Notes under the pieces: generated by a model
Database searches by the model: none
The model's input: only the letters and a program-made list of their open reading frames with translations
Told to the model about the DNA's origin: nothing
Assembly: GCF_963678635.1 (NCBI RefSeq)
Contig: NC_087065.1
Location: 56,696,397 to 56,760,396 of the forward strand
Reading direction: 5' to 3'
DNA: 64,000 nucleotides
Source of the DNA: Symsagittifera roscoffensis
Taxonomy: Eukaryota > Xenacoelomorpha > Acoela > Convolutidae
Translations under genes and position numbers: made by a program
Part shown: in pieces, positions 1 to 9,170 of the stretch
Layout: the number at the start of each line of letters is the position of its first letter
How positions within the stretch are numbered: position 1 is the first letter of the stretch

Positions 1-65
1 AAACAAATTATCAACCACGAAAAAATTTTAGTAATTATACAAGATCTCGAAACTGGGATAACCCA

Positions 66-431
66 ATGGCACCACCTAATTCAGTAAATTTCCAAACAAA
101 TTTACATCCTCCACAGGATCGTAGTGAAAACTATCCATTTTTTCAACAAAATAAAAATAAAAAACAAACATCTTATCAAATGGATTACTTATCCTCAGAT
201 GATGATTTCTTACAACCAGATATATTTACACCCTATAATCAAAAATATCGTGGACAAGGAATACAGAAACCAAATACATATAATAGAATTTTTTCTCCAC
301 AACCAATAGATACACAAAACCAACAACCAATTCAACAACAAAGCCCAATTAATACACAATCTTTTCAACCAATTCAGCAACAAAACCCAATGATTGCAAA
401 CTCGTACCAACCAGCACAAATGCAAAAATGA
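66..431 (+). CDS. Element A, N-terminal Gag fragment (Gln/Pro/Asn-rich)
   Basis: This 121-aa frame is rich in Gln, Pro and Asn, with repeated QPIQQQ-type stretches. It has no recognisable domain. It overlaps the start of the long gag-pol frame, which lies in another register. A run of A residues near 424-430 is where the registers exchange. I infer that it is the disordered N-terminus of Gag, separated from the rest by a small indel. The alternative is a short independent leader ORF. The true start may lie left of the window, because the frame is open close to the edge. Confidence 0.5.
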   Translation: MAPPNSVNFQTNLHPPQDRSENYPFFQQNKNKKQTSYQMDYLSSDDDFLQPDIFTPYNQKYRGQGIQKPNTYNRIFSPQPIDTQNQQPIQQQSPINTQSFQPIQQQNPMIANSYQPAQMQK

Positions 432-3400
432 AATACCACTCCCATATTATCTTCAACAACACGAAATAACAAGAAATCAACTTTCAAATTTTTCTCAAAT
501 GCCAAATGCAGCAGAATCATTACAAATGACGATGAATCCATACCTTATGGGTGGATCATCAATAACATCAAATAAACCTTTAATGGTATTCACAGGAACA
601 GACCCTGAATATTCTGTAGAAGACTATTTAAATGCAGTCACAGCAAATTTGATTTTAAATATAGGACCTGAACCAATTAATACGCCACTACATCAAAACT
701 GGATACATCGACGCACAGCGTTAATACAAACAACTCTAGATGGCGCAGCCCAAAAATGGTTTTCAGTATTGCCTATAGAAATAAAATCAAATTGGAAAAG
801 GTTTACACAAGAATTTTCAAAAATGTTTGACTCCGAAAGAAACAAACAACAACAAAGAGTTTTATGTAATGAAATTCGCAGATTACCAAACGAAACCATC
901 AAGCAATTAGCAGTACGAATCGAAACACTAGTTCGAAAAGCATATTCATTAAATACACATGACTATAAAAACACAAAGATGACAGAAATCTTAATGATGA
1001 CCTTAACACCACAATTAAGGAAAATAGCAATAAAAAAGAGAGCATCCCATCCTTCGTCAATTCGAGAACCCGATTTAGATTTTAGAAAACTAGTAGACAA
1101 ACTAGAACAAGCAGAAATCACAATGAAACTCGAAGAAACAGAAAATCTGAAATTACAATACGTTAACAGAATTGAAACAGCTTCCACAAATATAAACAAT
1201 ATACAGGAATCAGATACAGACCTCGTTGAAAAAATCACTGAAATACTCAATATTTACGAAAAACACCCAAACTTTAAAGGCAAACCATCTTTCAAAAAAT
1301 GGTGTAATTATTGCCGACGATACGGACATAGTATTTCTGAATGTAGACAAAAACAGCAAGACAATCAAAATAAACCTCAAAAATATAAAGAACCAAATAA
1401 ATCATTCTACCAATACATGAAAAAAGATCAAAATCTACCGAACAAAACAGTCTACAGCAACAACAGTTCAGGAAAACCACTCCCGAACAATACAAATTAT
1501 ACAAGAAATCAATCACCATATAACTCAAGTTATAGAGGAAGATCACCAGAACGAAGAAACACGCAAAATTCATCACAAAATCACTACAATAGACCAAATA
1601 GTCGAAATAACTATTCCAGATCAAATTCAAATACACAACGATTTGTTTCTAGATCTAATTCCCAATCCAGAAATAATTACTACCCAAACAATCAATCACG
1701 AAATTCATCATACAATAGGAATAGAAACTACTCCAATAATCGGAATAGAAGTTATTCAAACAACCGAAACCAGAATTACCCGAACAATCAATCAAGGAAT
1801 AATTCATATAATAGATCGAACTATAACAGACCAAACAATAATTACCAAAATAGATCGCGAAATAATTCACAAAATCGACACTCAAGTTATAATAATCGTT
1901 ATAGAAATTATTCCCAATCACCACACCGGAATAATAATAACTATAATAATTCTAATAATCGCCACAGAAGTAGTACACCTAAACATCAAAGACATATTAA
2001 TCAAGTACAATCTAATCCAGAAACAACATCAGACCCTCCAGGTATTGATGACACAGTAACTGATACGTTACAACTCAATCAAATAAACTGTGGATCATCA
2101 GATTCAGAAAGCGATGCAGAAAACACTCTCTCCATCAATATGATAAAAGTCGAAAATGACTATGAATCTGTTATATATGAACAACCTTTTTCATCACACA
2201 TATATGAGAATCAATCAGAACTCCTTCACAATTATTATATTGAACCCGTCCATTCCACACCGACGACGCAAAAAACTAATGAAATTAACACTACAAATCA
2301 ACCCAATGAGAATGACAAAACAAAATGCTTGAATACAAATCACATCTATCAAAACATACAAAAAGAACAACCCAGAGAAAAAATTTGGACAATACCATTT
2401 CTTTTAGAAAGTCCAAGAAGCAAAGAATTTCAACCACCAGATCTTGAAATTGATTTTTTGATTGATTCAGGAGCAGAATCAAATATAATAAACATTCCCA
2501 CATGGAATGAAATAAAAACTTTACACCCAAAGCTAACACCTCTTGAAACCTCCAGCAAACTAGCAACAGCACAAGGATCAACATTAATAAACTACGGAAA
2601 AATTCAATTATTTCTTCTCCCCACAAGAACAATGGAGCAAAACAAAATTTTAACCAAACCATTTAAACAAATATTCCATATCACTGATATTAAACACAAT
2701 ATCATTGGAATACCATTTATCTCTAAATATATACCAACAATCAACATCTTGAATAGTAAAATATTAATCAAAGATAAATATACAAAAACAAAAGACACAT
2801 CCCTAACATTTTTTCAAAGATTAAATAAACAACCACCATTCTTTTCAAAATTCTATCCAATATATAACCAACAAAGAAAACACTTGAAACCACTATCAGG
2901 AAACATATACAATTTTTCAATAAAGCAAGTTCACCAATATGATAAAAAACAAAACAAACAAAAATTTTATATGTCAGATTTTGAATTCAAACCTATTCAT
3001 AAATTTTTCAAAATCACAATCTCATCAATAAAATATTTGAAAAACTCGAATTCAGATATTATTTCCTTACATGTATACAACAATACACCTTACCAGGTAA
3101 CATTACCTTTAGGACTTTTAGGCTATTGCGAAACCAACGCTACAATATCACCAATACACGAAAAAGCATATCGTGTAAATAATATACTCCAATTACTAGA
3201 TATTTGCCAATCCACAATTCTTAATGAAGAATTATCTATAAATAGTATAATAAGTAACGAAAACAGAAATACGGATTATTTCACAAAAACCCCATATTTC
3301 AAACCTACATTCAACATAAGTAACTACACAGAGAGTCAACAGAAATTTTTAACAATGTTTAATTTCCAACATTCACAAATAACACAAGACGAATTTGAAA

Positions 3401-4851
3401 AACTAGCAAAACAGCTAATTAAATATTCATCAGTCTATGCAACATCCAAATTTGATGTGGGCAAAATCAGCTCATCACTACATCTCCCATTAAAACCAGA
3501 CGCAGTTTTCAAAAAACAAAGAGCAAGTAAAGTACCAATTCACTTACACGATAAAGTAAACAGATTACTCGACATTTTAGAACAATACAATATTATATCA
3601 CCAGTAAACAAAGAAGAACAACCAAAAGGCAACACATTTATCAACCCTGTTATCATTCTAGCCAAAGGAGAATCATTAAAAATTGTTCTCGATGCTAGAT
3701 ACCTCAACTCACTCATAGATGAATCAAAGTGTAATTGGCCTATTGAACCAATACAAGTTATTTTAACAAAAATAAACGGAAAATATTTTACAACCGCAGA
3801 TATGAATAGTGCATACAATCAAATGCCATTAGATGAACAATCACGACGCTTAACACAATTTGTTATTGGAAACCAACAATACGAATTCAACCGCTTATTC
3901 TATGGAATATCCATAGGACCAGCAGCATTTTCAGCTTTTATGAGCAAAATTTTTCGACCACTAATACTCAAGAAAAACGCAATCACCTATTTAGACGATG
4001 TTTTTATGCAATCACAGACAAAAGAGGAAATGTTCAATGTTTTAGAACAATACCACCAAATACTTCAGAACGAAAATCTGAAGGCCGCCCCCGATAAATC
4101 ACACTTCTTTTTGACAAGAGTTAAATTCTTAGGACATAATATAGAAAGAAAAACAATCACTCCATTGAAATCACGTATAGACGCTATTCAAAAACTCCAA
4201 CCACCAACAAATAAAAAGAAAATCCAAGAACTCCTTGGAATGTTAAACTTTTTAAGCAAATATGTTTATAAAATGCAATTATATCTACGACCATTCTATA
4301 ACATACTTAGACAACAAAATAATTTTGAATGGAATACAGAACATCAAGCACGATTTGAAGAAATCAAAAAACTTCTAACTGAACAAATTTCAAACACAAT
4401 TCCAGACTCAAATCAACCATTTTATGCAATGTGCGATGCTTCGAACTTTGGCATCGGCGCAGCATTATTACAATCACATAATAGTACAAATAAAATGAAC
4501 CTCATATCAGCAAATTCTCGATTATTCACTCAAGCAGAGCTACGACTCTCAACTCTAATGAGAGAATGTACAGCCATAATATATACACTAACAGAATATG
4601 AATTTCTGATACTTGGATCAAAACATCCCACAGTTCTATTCACAGACCATAAACCAATCATCTTTCTTTTTACACAAAAGTCTAATCCAAACCACCGAGT
4701 TTATAGATTTCAACTCATTTTAATAAAATTCCCAAACTTACATATAGTTTGGACCGCAGGAAAAAATCTTGCACTACCAGACACCTTAAGTCGAATTACG
4801 CCACCTGAATTACTTACACGTAAAACCACAGTCGAAATACCCAAAACATAA
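394..4851 (+). CDS. Element A Gag-Pol: Gag, zinc knuckle, protease, RT, RNase H
   Basis: This 1,485-aa frame fuses gag and pol without a frameshift. A helical Gag core (about residues 40-250) contains the pattern AAQKWFSVLP. A CCHC knuckle, CNYCRRYGHSISEC, lies at about 1303-1344. About 230 residues rich in Asn, Arg, Ser and Tyr follow. The aspartic protease has DSG at 2464-2472 (LIDSGAESNII). The RT palm has FTTADMNSAYNQMPL and the catalytic ITYLDDV (YLDD at 3988-3999). The RNase H has MCDASNFGIGAAL, a MRECTAI glutamate segment and LFTDHKPI. The product would assemble particles, process the polyprotein and make cDNA. The frame stops just before the pol connection region, and integrase continues in the -1 register. 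Confidence 0.9.
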   Translation: MQTRTNQHKCKNEIPLPYYLQQHEITRNQLSNFSQMPNAAESLQMTMNPYLMGGSSITSNKPLMVFTGTDPEYSVEDYLNAVTANLILNIGPEPINTPLHQNWIHRRTALIQTTLDGAAQKWFSVLPIEIKSNWKRFTQEFSKMFDSERNKQQQRVLCNEIRRLPNETIKQLAVRIETLVRKAYSLNTHDYKNTKMTEILMMTLTPQLRKIAIKKRASHPSSIREPDLDFRKLVDKLEQAEITMKLEETENLKLQYVNRIETASTNINNIQESDTDLVEKITEILNIYEKHPNFKGKPSFKKWCNYCRRYGHSISECRQKQQDNQNKPQKYKEPNKSFYQYMKKDQNLPNKTVYSNNSSGKPLPNNTNYTRNQSPYNSSYRGRSPERRNTQNSSQNHYNRPNSRNNYSRSNSNTQRFVSRSNSQSRNNYYPNNQSRNSSYNRNRNYSNNRNRSYSNNRNQNYPNNQSRNNSYNRSNYNRPNNNYQNRSRNNSQNRHSSYNNRYRNYSQSPHRNNNNYNNSNNRHRSSTPKHQRHINQVQSNPETTSDPPGIDDTVTDTLQLNQINCGSSDSESDAENTLSINMIKVENDYESVIYEQPFSSHIYENQSELLHNYYIEPVHSTPTTQKTNEINTTNQPNENDKTKCLNTNHIYQNIQKEQPREKIWTIPFLLESPRSKEFQPPDLEIDFLIDSGAESNIINIPTWNEIKTLHPKLTPLETSSKLATAQGSTLINYGKIQLFLLPTRTMEQNKILTKPFKQIFHITDIKHNIIGIPFISKYIPTINILNSKILIKDKYTKTKDTSLTFFQRLNKQPPFFSKFYPIYNQQRKHLKPLSGNIYNFSIKQVHQYDKKQNKQKFYMSDFEFKPIHKFFKITISSIKYLKNSNSDIISLHVYNNTPYQVTLPLGLLGYCETNATISPIHEKAYRVNNILQLLDICQSTILNEELSINSIISNENRNTDYFTKTPYFKPTFNISNYTESQQKFLTMFNFQHSQITQDEFEKLAKQLIKYSSVYATSKFDVGKISSSLHLPLKPDAVFKKQRASKVPIHLHDKVNRLLDILEQYNIISPVNKEEQPKGNTFINPVIILAKGESLKIVLDARYLNSLIDESKCNWPIEPIQVILTKINGKYFTTADMNSAYNQMPLDEQSRRLTQFVIGNQQYEFNRLFYGISIGPAAFSAFMSKIFRPLILKKNAITYLDDVFMQSQTKEEMFNVLEQYHQILQNENLKAAPDKSHFFLTRVKFLGHNIERKTITPLKSRIDAIQKLQPPTNKKKIQELLGMLNFLSKYVYKMQLYLRPFYNILRQQNNFEWNTEHQARFEEIKKLLTEQISNTIPDSNQPFYAMCDASNFGIGAALLQSHNSTNKMNLISANSRLFTQAELRLSTLMRECTAIIYTLTEYEFLILGSKHPTVLFTDHKPIIFLFTQKSNPNHRVYRFQLILIKFPNLHIVWTAGKNLALPDTLSRITPPELLTRKTTVEIPKT

Positions 4852-4886
4852 AATTCTACCTTGCAGAAAATGAAACATCACCCCGA

Positions 4887-7019
4887 TTGGAATGCAAATA
4901 TGCAGTAAAAACTGACGTTGAACAATCACAAATAAATAATTTACAACATTTCCCACTTTATTTAGATTGTCAAAATAATCACTATGAAGTTGATCTACTT
5001 GGAACATCAATTTTTAAACCAATCCCATATTCACAATGGATAAAAAATAACACCGAACAAAAAAGAATAAAACCACACTCGCATAAAAAAGACCGTTTTC
5101 CACTAATTGAAAAAGAAAATTTAACTGATAAAATAAACTTATCAGGACCACAAACAAACGATTCAAAATACACAATAAATCAAGTTTTTGACCTCCATGA
5201 CCCACTTGACACAATACCCTTATCTAAATTAGAAATTGAAAACATTTTTCTCCCCCCAACAGAAACAATTACAATTTCAACACTGAAACAATATCAAAAC
5301 CTTGACCCAGTAATTCGACAACTGAAATCATGGCACAAATATAAAACTAAACCTATCAAAGCAGATTCAACTATTCTAGGAAACAAAACGCTCCTCCGAT
5401 ATTTTCGAAAATTCAATAATACAAAAATCAACGAAAACACAGACCTTCTAGAATACAAACTAAATGAATCTACAGTTCCCTGTCTCCCTTTAAGTATGAT
5501 TCTTATAGCTTTTAATATTTCACATACACAAAATATTAAAGGACACTCTGGATCAGAGAAAACATATTCAAATTTTATAGAAAACTTTTATTTCCCAAAT
5601 GCACCAATTTGGATAAAAGTACTATGCAATGACTGTATAGTATGTCAACTGAATAAACCTTACCCAAATCAAAAGCAAATAGCACAAAAACAAGATTTTA
5701 AAGGACAAAGTTTGTACTTTAATCATCGTATCTCATTTGATACCAAAGGACCAATTTCACCCTCATCCGAAGGAAACTCCTACATTATGGTAATTGTTGA
5801 CGCATTTACACATTATGTAGCACTTAACCCAGTACCACATTGTAACGCTTATTACGCTTACACAACACTCTATGAACACTGGATAGCAAAATTCGGACTA
5901 CCAGAAATTTTAGTTACAGACAACGGTACAGAATTCATAAATAATGAAATCATCACACTATGTCATTTATATAACATTAAACACAAACCACGTACATCTC
6001 ACGCACCTTGGACAAACGGCTTAGTCGAAGGTATGAACCGTTCATTACAAGAATATCTCAGATGTATCATCAATGGCAATGATACAAGATATACCGAATG
6101 GTCAGCAGATGTAAAACTATTTCCCTTAGCATATAATTCACAAATCACGACAACTTTAGGAATGTCACCATATGAAATGGTTTTTAACCAAAAGCCACGC
6201 AAACCAATAATGTTCACAGCAAACCCTCATAAAAACGCACAAGGTTATTGTCAACCAAATAAAGACTCAATTTGTTATAACCTACCATTACATACACACG
6301 ATGAAGATCATTTTCATCACCCACAAATTCTTAAATTAGCCTCCGGTACACACACCGAATGGATTTTAAACAGATATAAAAAACACAATGAAATTTACCA
6401 AAAAGTAACAAAAAAGTTGTTACAAAGGCAAAATATTAATGAACAAATAAATTCACGCTTTACACCAGCCTCCGATTTAAAAATTGGAACATTTGTTTTA
6501 ATAACCAATTTTAATACTCAAAAAGGAATTTCAAAAAAATTACAACCCCTTCGTAAAGGACCATACCAAATAATTGCAAAACCCACTGACGTCACATATA
6601 AAATCACCGACTCAGACAAAAAAGAAATCGTTCAACACCGAAATAACCTATTACCTTATTATCCAAAAGAATACGCACTCCGCGAACTAACTCAATTATA
6701 TTCTTTTACAGGTTTACAAGTTATTCAAAATGACCCACATACGGAAAATACAACAAAGGAACAAAATGATATTCACCTCGGAAATCAAAATACAAAATCA
6801 ACCACCACAAAAAACAATACAAAAAATCTCGATCAAAATACATCTCAAAAAGAAAGAAAAAATAGAAAAATGACAGAACAAATAATACCCCAAGAACAAA
6901 TCGACAAATCAGAACATAGAGAGTCTTCACGACTTAGAAATCAACCACGTAAAAATTATAAAGTATTCATCCCACAATCAAAAATATTAAAGAAAGTTGA
7001 ATTTCAAAAACAACCTTAA
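4887..7019 (+). CDS. Element A integrase
   Basis: This 710-aa frame joins element cDNA to host DNA. It carries an HHCC-type zinc-binding region (IKGHSGSEKT, then CNDCIVCQLNK) at about 5530-5660. The DDE core has an Asp in ISFDTKGPIS, an Asp in VTDNGTEF and a Glu in TNGLVEGMNRSL, with exactly 35 residues between the last two. A basic C-terminal tail contains SRLRNQPRKNYK. Sequence resembling the end of the pol connection region can be read in this register from about 4842, overlapping the stop of the upstream frame. A -1 frame change therefore lies at about 4843-4848. Catalytic residues look intact. Either the frame change is a mutation or integrase is made by recoding. Confidence 0.88.
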   Translation: MECKYAVKTDVEQSQINNLQHFPLYLDCQNNHYEVDLLGTSIFKPIPYSQWIKNNTEQKRIKPHSHKKDRFPLIEKENLTDKINLSGPQTNDSKYTINQVFDLHDPLDTIPLSKLEIENIFLPPTETITISTLKQYQNLDPVIRQLKSWHKYKTKPIKADSTILGNKTLLRYFRKFNNTKINENTDLLEYKLNESTVPCLPLSMILIAFNISHTQNIKGHSGSEKTYSNFIENFYFPNAPIWIKVLCNDCIVCQLNKPYPNQKQIAQKQDFKGQSLYFNHRISFDTKGPISPSSEGNSYIMVIVDAFTHYVALNPVPHCNAYYAYTTLYEHWIAKFGLPEILVTDNGTEFINNEIITLCHLYNIKHKPRTSHAPWTNGLVEGMNRSLQEYLRCIINGNDTRYTEWSADVKLFPLAYNSQITTTLGMSPYEMVFNQKPRKPIMFTANPHKNAQGYCQPNKDSICYNLPLHTHDEDHFHHPQILKLASGTHTEWILNRYKKHNEIYQKVTKKLLQRQNINEQINSRFTPASDLKIGTFVLITNFNTQKGISKKLQPLRKGPYQIIAKPTDVTYKITDSDKKEIVQHRNNLLPYYPKEYALRELTQLYSFTGLQVIQNDPHTENTTKEQNDIHLGNQNTKSTTTKNNTKNLDQNTSQKERKNRKMTEQIIPQEQIDKSEHRESSRLRNQPRKNYKVFIPQSKILKKVEFQKQP

Positions 7020-7612
7020 TTATACATTTAATAATCTTTGCACCTCTGAAACATTTTACACTTTCAATTTTCGAGATAACATGCTGACAAACACGCAACG
7101 ATTCTAGTTCAAAATTAGCCAATAGGATTCATCCAATCCGTCACCTTCTATAACTTTAACACAAACCAACTAGACGAAAAATATTAAACTCCAGGCATAT
7201 CTATAACTATAACTCTACGACCTCCAGGTCAAAAATAAGCAAACCACTCCAACTTGACAACTAAAATAAATATCACCATAATATCATAACCCTCCCTTAT
7301 CTAATAAACCAAAGATCAACAATATTTTCCCAACTCAGACCTCAAATACCCCTCAAACAAATATGTTAAATTAGCCTAAAGTAAAAGAACGACCATTTTA
7401 TTTAGTCTAAAGTATAAAAATCTCAAAAATACCCCAGATCATTTGACAAATGAAAATAAAGACAAAGAAGACCTCCCGATCACCATAAAAATTGCCCCCA
7501 ACAATTTTTCACAAAACTCAACCCACTTGTCAAAAAACTAATAAATAATCCGACCACACTTGAAAATTGCCCCAAACAACAAAAAATATTCGATCACGAA
7601 GTCATTTCTTAA
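7020..7612 (+). other. Element A spacer between integrase and downstream ORFs
   Basis: This AT-rich stretch of about 590 bp has many stops in all frames. No domain, repeat or RNA gene is visible. By position it could hold a splice acceptor or subgenomic start for the env-region genes, but I see no convincing site. Confidence 0.5.
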
Positions 7613-7828
7613 ATGCTCTTCTATCAAACAGTCACTAAAATTATCACAAACCTCAAACAATTTTTTACGATACTTAAAACTTTCATAATATTTCTTTTTG
7701 ATATCCTTGAATCTTTTCTAATACTCTTAATTATTTTTTGTAATATTTTTTTAATTTTCTACACTATATTCGAACTATTTCTCCAGCTTTCAAAAACCCA
7801 TGATTATATCCACAGGTACGATTTATAA
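7613..7828 (+). CDS. Element A small hydrophobic protein 1 (putative)
   Basis: This 71-aa frame has one long hydrophobic stretch, from about residue 20 to 58 (LKTFIIFLFDILESFLILL and onward), enough for one or two membrane spans. The plus strand turns T-rich here while the rest of element A is A-rich, as expected if hydrophobic codons were selected. It has no family match that I recognise. It ends 11 bp before the next small ORF. AT-rich DNA easily makes hydrophobic frames by chance, so the call is tentative. A viral-type small membrane protein or a spurious ORF are both possible. Confidence 0.35.
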   Translation: MLFYQTVTKIITNLKQFFTILKTFIIFLFDILESFLILLIIFCNIFLIFYTIFELFLQLSKTHDYIHRYDL

Positions 7829-7839
7829 AACTTGTCTAA

Positions 7840-8028
7840 ATGATACGAACTATTTTCAGTAGAACTGATATTTTTCTACTATTTGTAATTTTCATAACAT
7901 TTCTATCATCCCTCATTTTGACCATATGCAAATGTATAAAGAAAGCAATCATCACATTCGCTCTAGCAACAATCCTCCTAATTCTTTTCTTAGAAGAATA
8001 CTATAATAAACATAAACTTTTTCACTAA
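7840..8028 (+). CDS. Element A small hydrophobic protein 2 (putative)
   Basis: This 62-aa frame has two hydrophobic segments, DIFLLFVIFITFLSSLILTI and AIITFALATILLILFL. They are separated by a short CKCIKKA turn, a hairpin-like membrane topology. It follows directly after the other small hydrophobic frame and precedes the ATG-less ORF by 8 bp. Tight spacing of three frames favours real genes, but there is no homology that I can name. Confidence 0.35.
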   Translation: MIRTIFSRTDIFLLFVIFITFLSSLILTICKCIKKAIITFALATILLILFLEEYYNKHKLFH

Positions 8029-8036
8029 AAGAATAG

Positions 8037-9170
8037 ACCAAAAAGCTATCAAAAATTGCTACCCAACAGTCACAAAGTCAGTCTTCACCGACATCATCCC
8101 AAGATAACCCAACAACACCTTCAACTACCCAAAATCCTCAAACATCTACACGAATTTCCTTTCAAGATAACCCATACACTTTTGAAGAACGACACGCTGG
8201 TTTATCAGAACCACTAGAACCAGTTCAACGACAAGCACCTCTAAGTGAACCAACATATAACTTATACCCAACACTACCACAAGAATTAAGTAGAATAAGA
8301 AATCCTAGTCAAAACCAAAATACAGTCGAAATAAATAGACAAATTATACATCCTCGACGAAACAGAAATTTTCAAACTCCCCGAGTTCATTTTGATATAC
8401 CTCAATCCCCATCACAAAACACTCCAGAAAACCCCATTGGTATATTACCAGAAACCCCTACGCATCTTTCACAACGTAGCACCTCAAGCTTACCATCAGA
8501 TTATTTAGGTTTAACAACAACATCTGAACAAATACGTGAAAATCCCTTTAACCCCCCAAACCAGGCATCACGACTACCATATTGGACAACACATTCATTT
8601 ACACAAGGTGAACTAAATTTAGTCAATGATCCAATAGATATTTCTACGGATACAACAACATCCTCATCACTACCAGAAACATTATCACTACCATCAACAC
8701 CATCAATAAGCCAGATTTCACCACCACCTTTTAACTTAAATTTTCCAAATAGTCTCGACGCCAGATATCGAGAACAATCATCAACAAATATTCCTTTAAG
8801 ACTAGATTGGAATACATTTACAGCCCCTCCACCATTATTTGGTCAACATCTAGAAAGTAATCGCCTTCACAACTGGGCACTTAATAGATTGCAATACCGA
8901 CAAGACATTCACGACGATATCCGTGATCACAATATCCAAATACTCCAACAAAACAGTTTACAATTAAAGTTTGAAATCACAGTTAAATTAAACAACATTA
9001 CTCAACATCCCTACCCATTAAACCCACCAAACATAACAGCCCAATCACTATCACCACCATTTATAACCACTGAAGTAATATATAAATACGACAGATATAC
9101 CAAAAAGACAATTGGTTACATCACATTTTATAACCCATACTCAGGATTATCCTACACATGTATATTCTAA
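8037..9170 (+). CDS. Element A ORF without ATG, Pro/Ser/Thr/Gln-rich with folded C-terminus
   Basis: The frame is open for 377 codons after a TAG at 8034-8036. No ATG gives a sensible start in it. The first 270 residues are low-complexity (Pro, Ser, Thr, Gln, Asn). The last 100 look folded, with segments such as LQLKFEITVKLNNITQHPYP and EVIYKYDRYTKKTIGYITFY. An open frame this long in DNA with over 65% AT is unlikely by chance. It overlaps the env-like ATG (9158) by 13 bp. The start may come from a spliced upstream exon, a non-AUG codon or recoding from the upstream frame. Function is unknown. Confidence 0.6.
   Translation, partial: TKKLSKIATQQSQSQSSPTSSQDNPTTPSTTQNPQTSTRISFQDNPYTFEERHAGLSEPLEPVQRQAPLSEPTYNLYPTLPQELSRIRNPSQNQNTVEINRQIIHPRRNRNFQTPRVHFDIPQSPSQNTPENPIGILPETPTHLSQRSTSSLPSDYLGLTTTSEQIRENPFNPPNQASRLPYWTTHSFTQGELNLVNDPIDISTDTTTSSSLPETLSLPSTPSISQISPPPFNLNFPNSLDARYREQSSTNIPLRLDWNTFTAPPPLFGQHLESNRLHNWALNRLQYRQDIHDDIRDHNIQILQQNSLQLKFEITVKLNNITQHPYPLNPPNITAQSLSPPFITTEVIYKYDRYTKKTIGYITFYNPYSGLSYTCIF

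Noticed and set aside
4837-4853. Programmed -1 frameshift between RNase H and integrase frames of element A
   Set aside because: The run CCCAAAAC resembles a slippery site, but it is not in the required phase with the upstream frame, so a simple indel is likelier.
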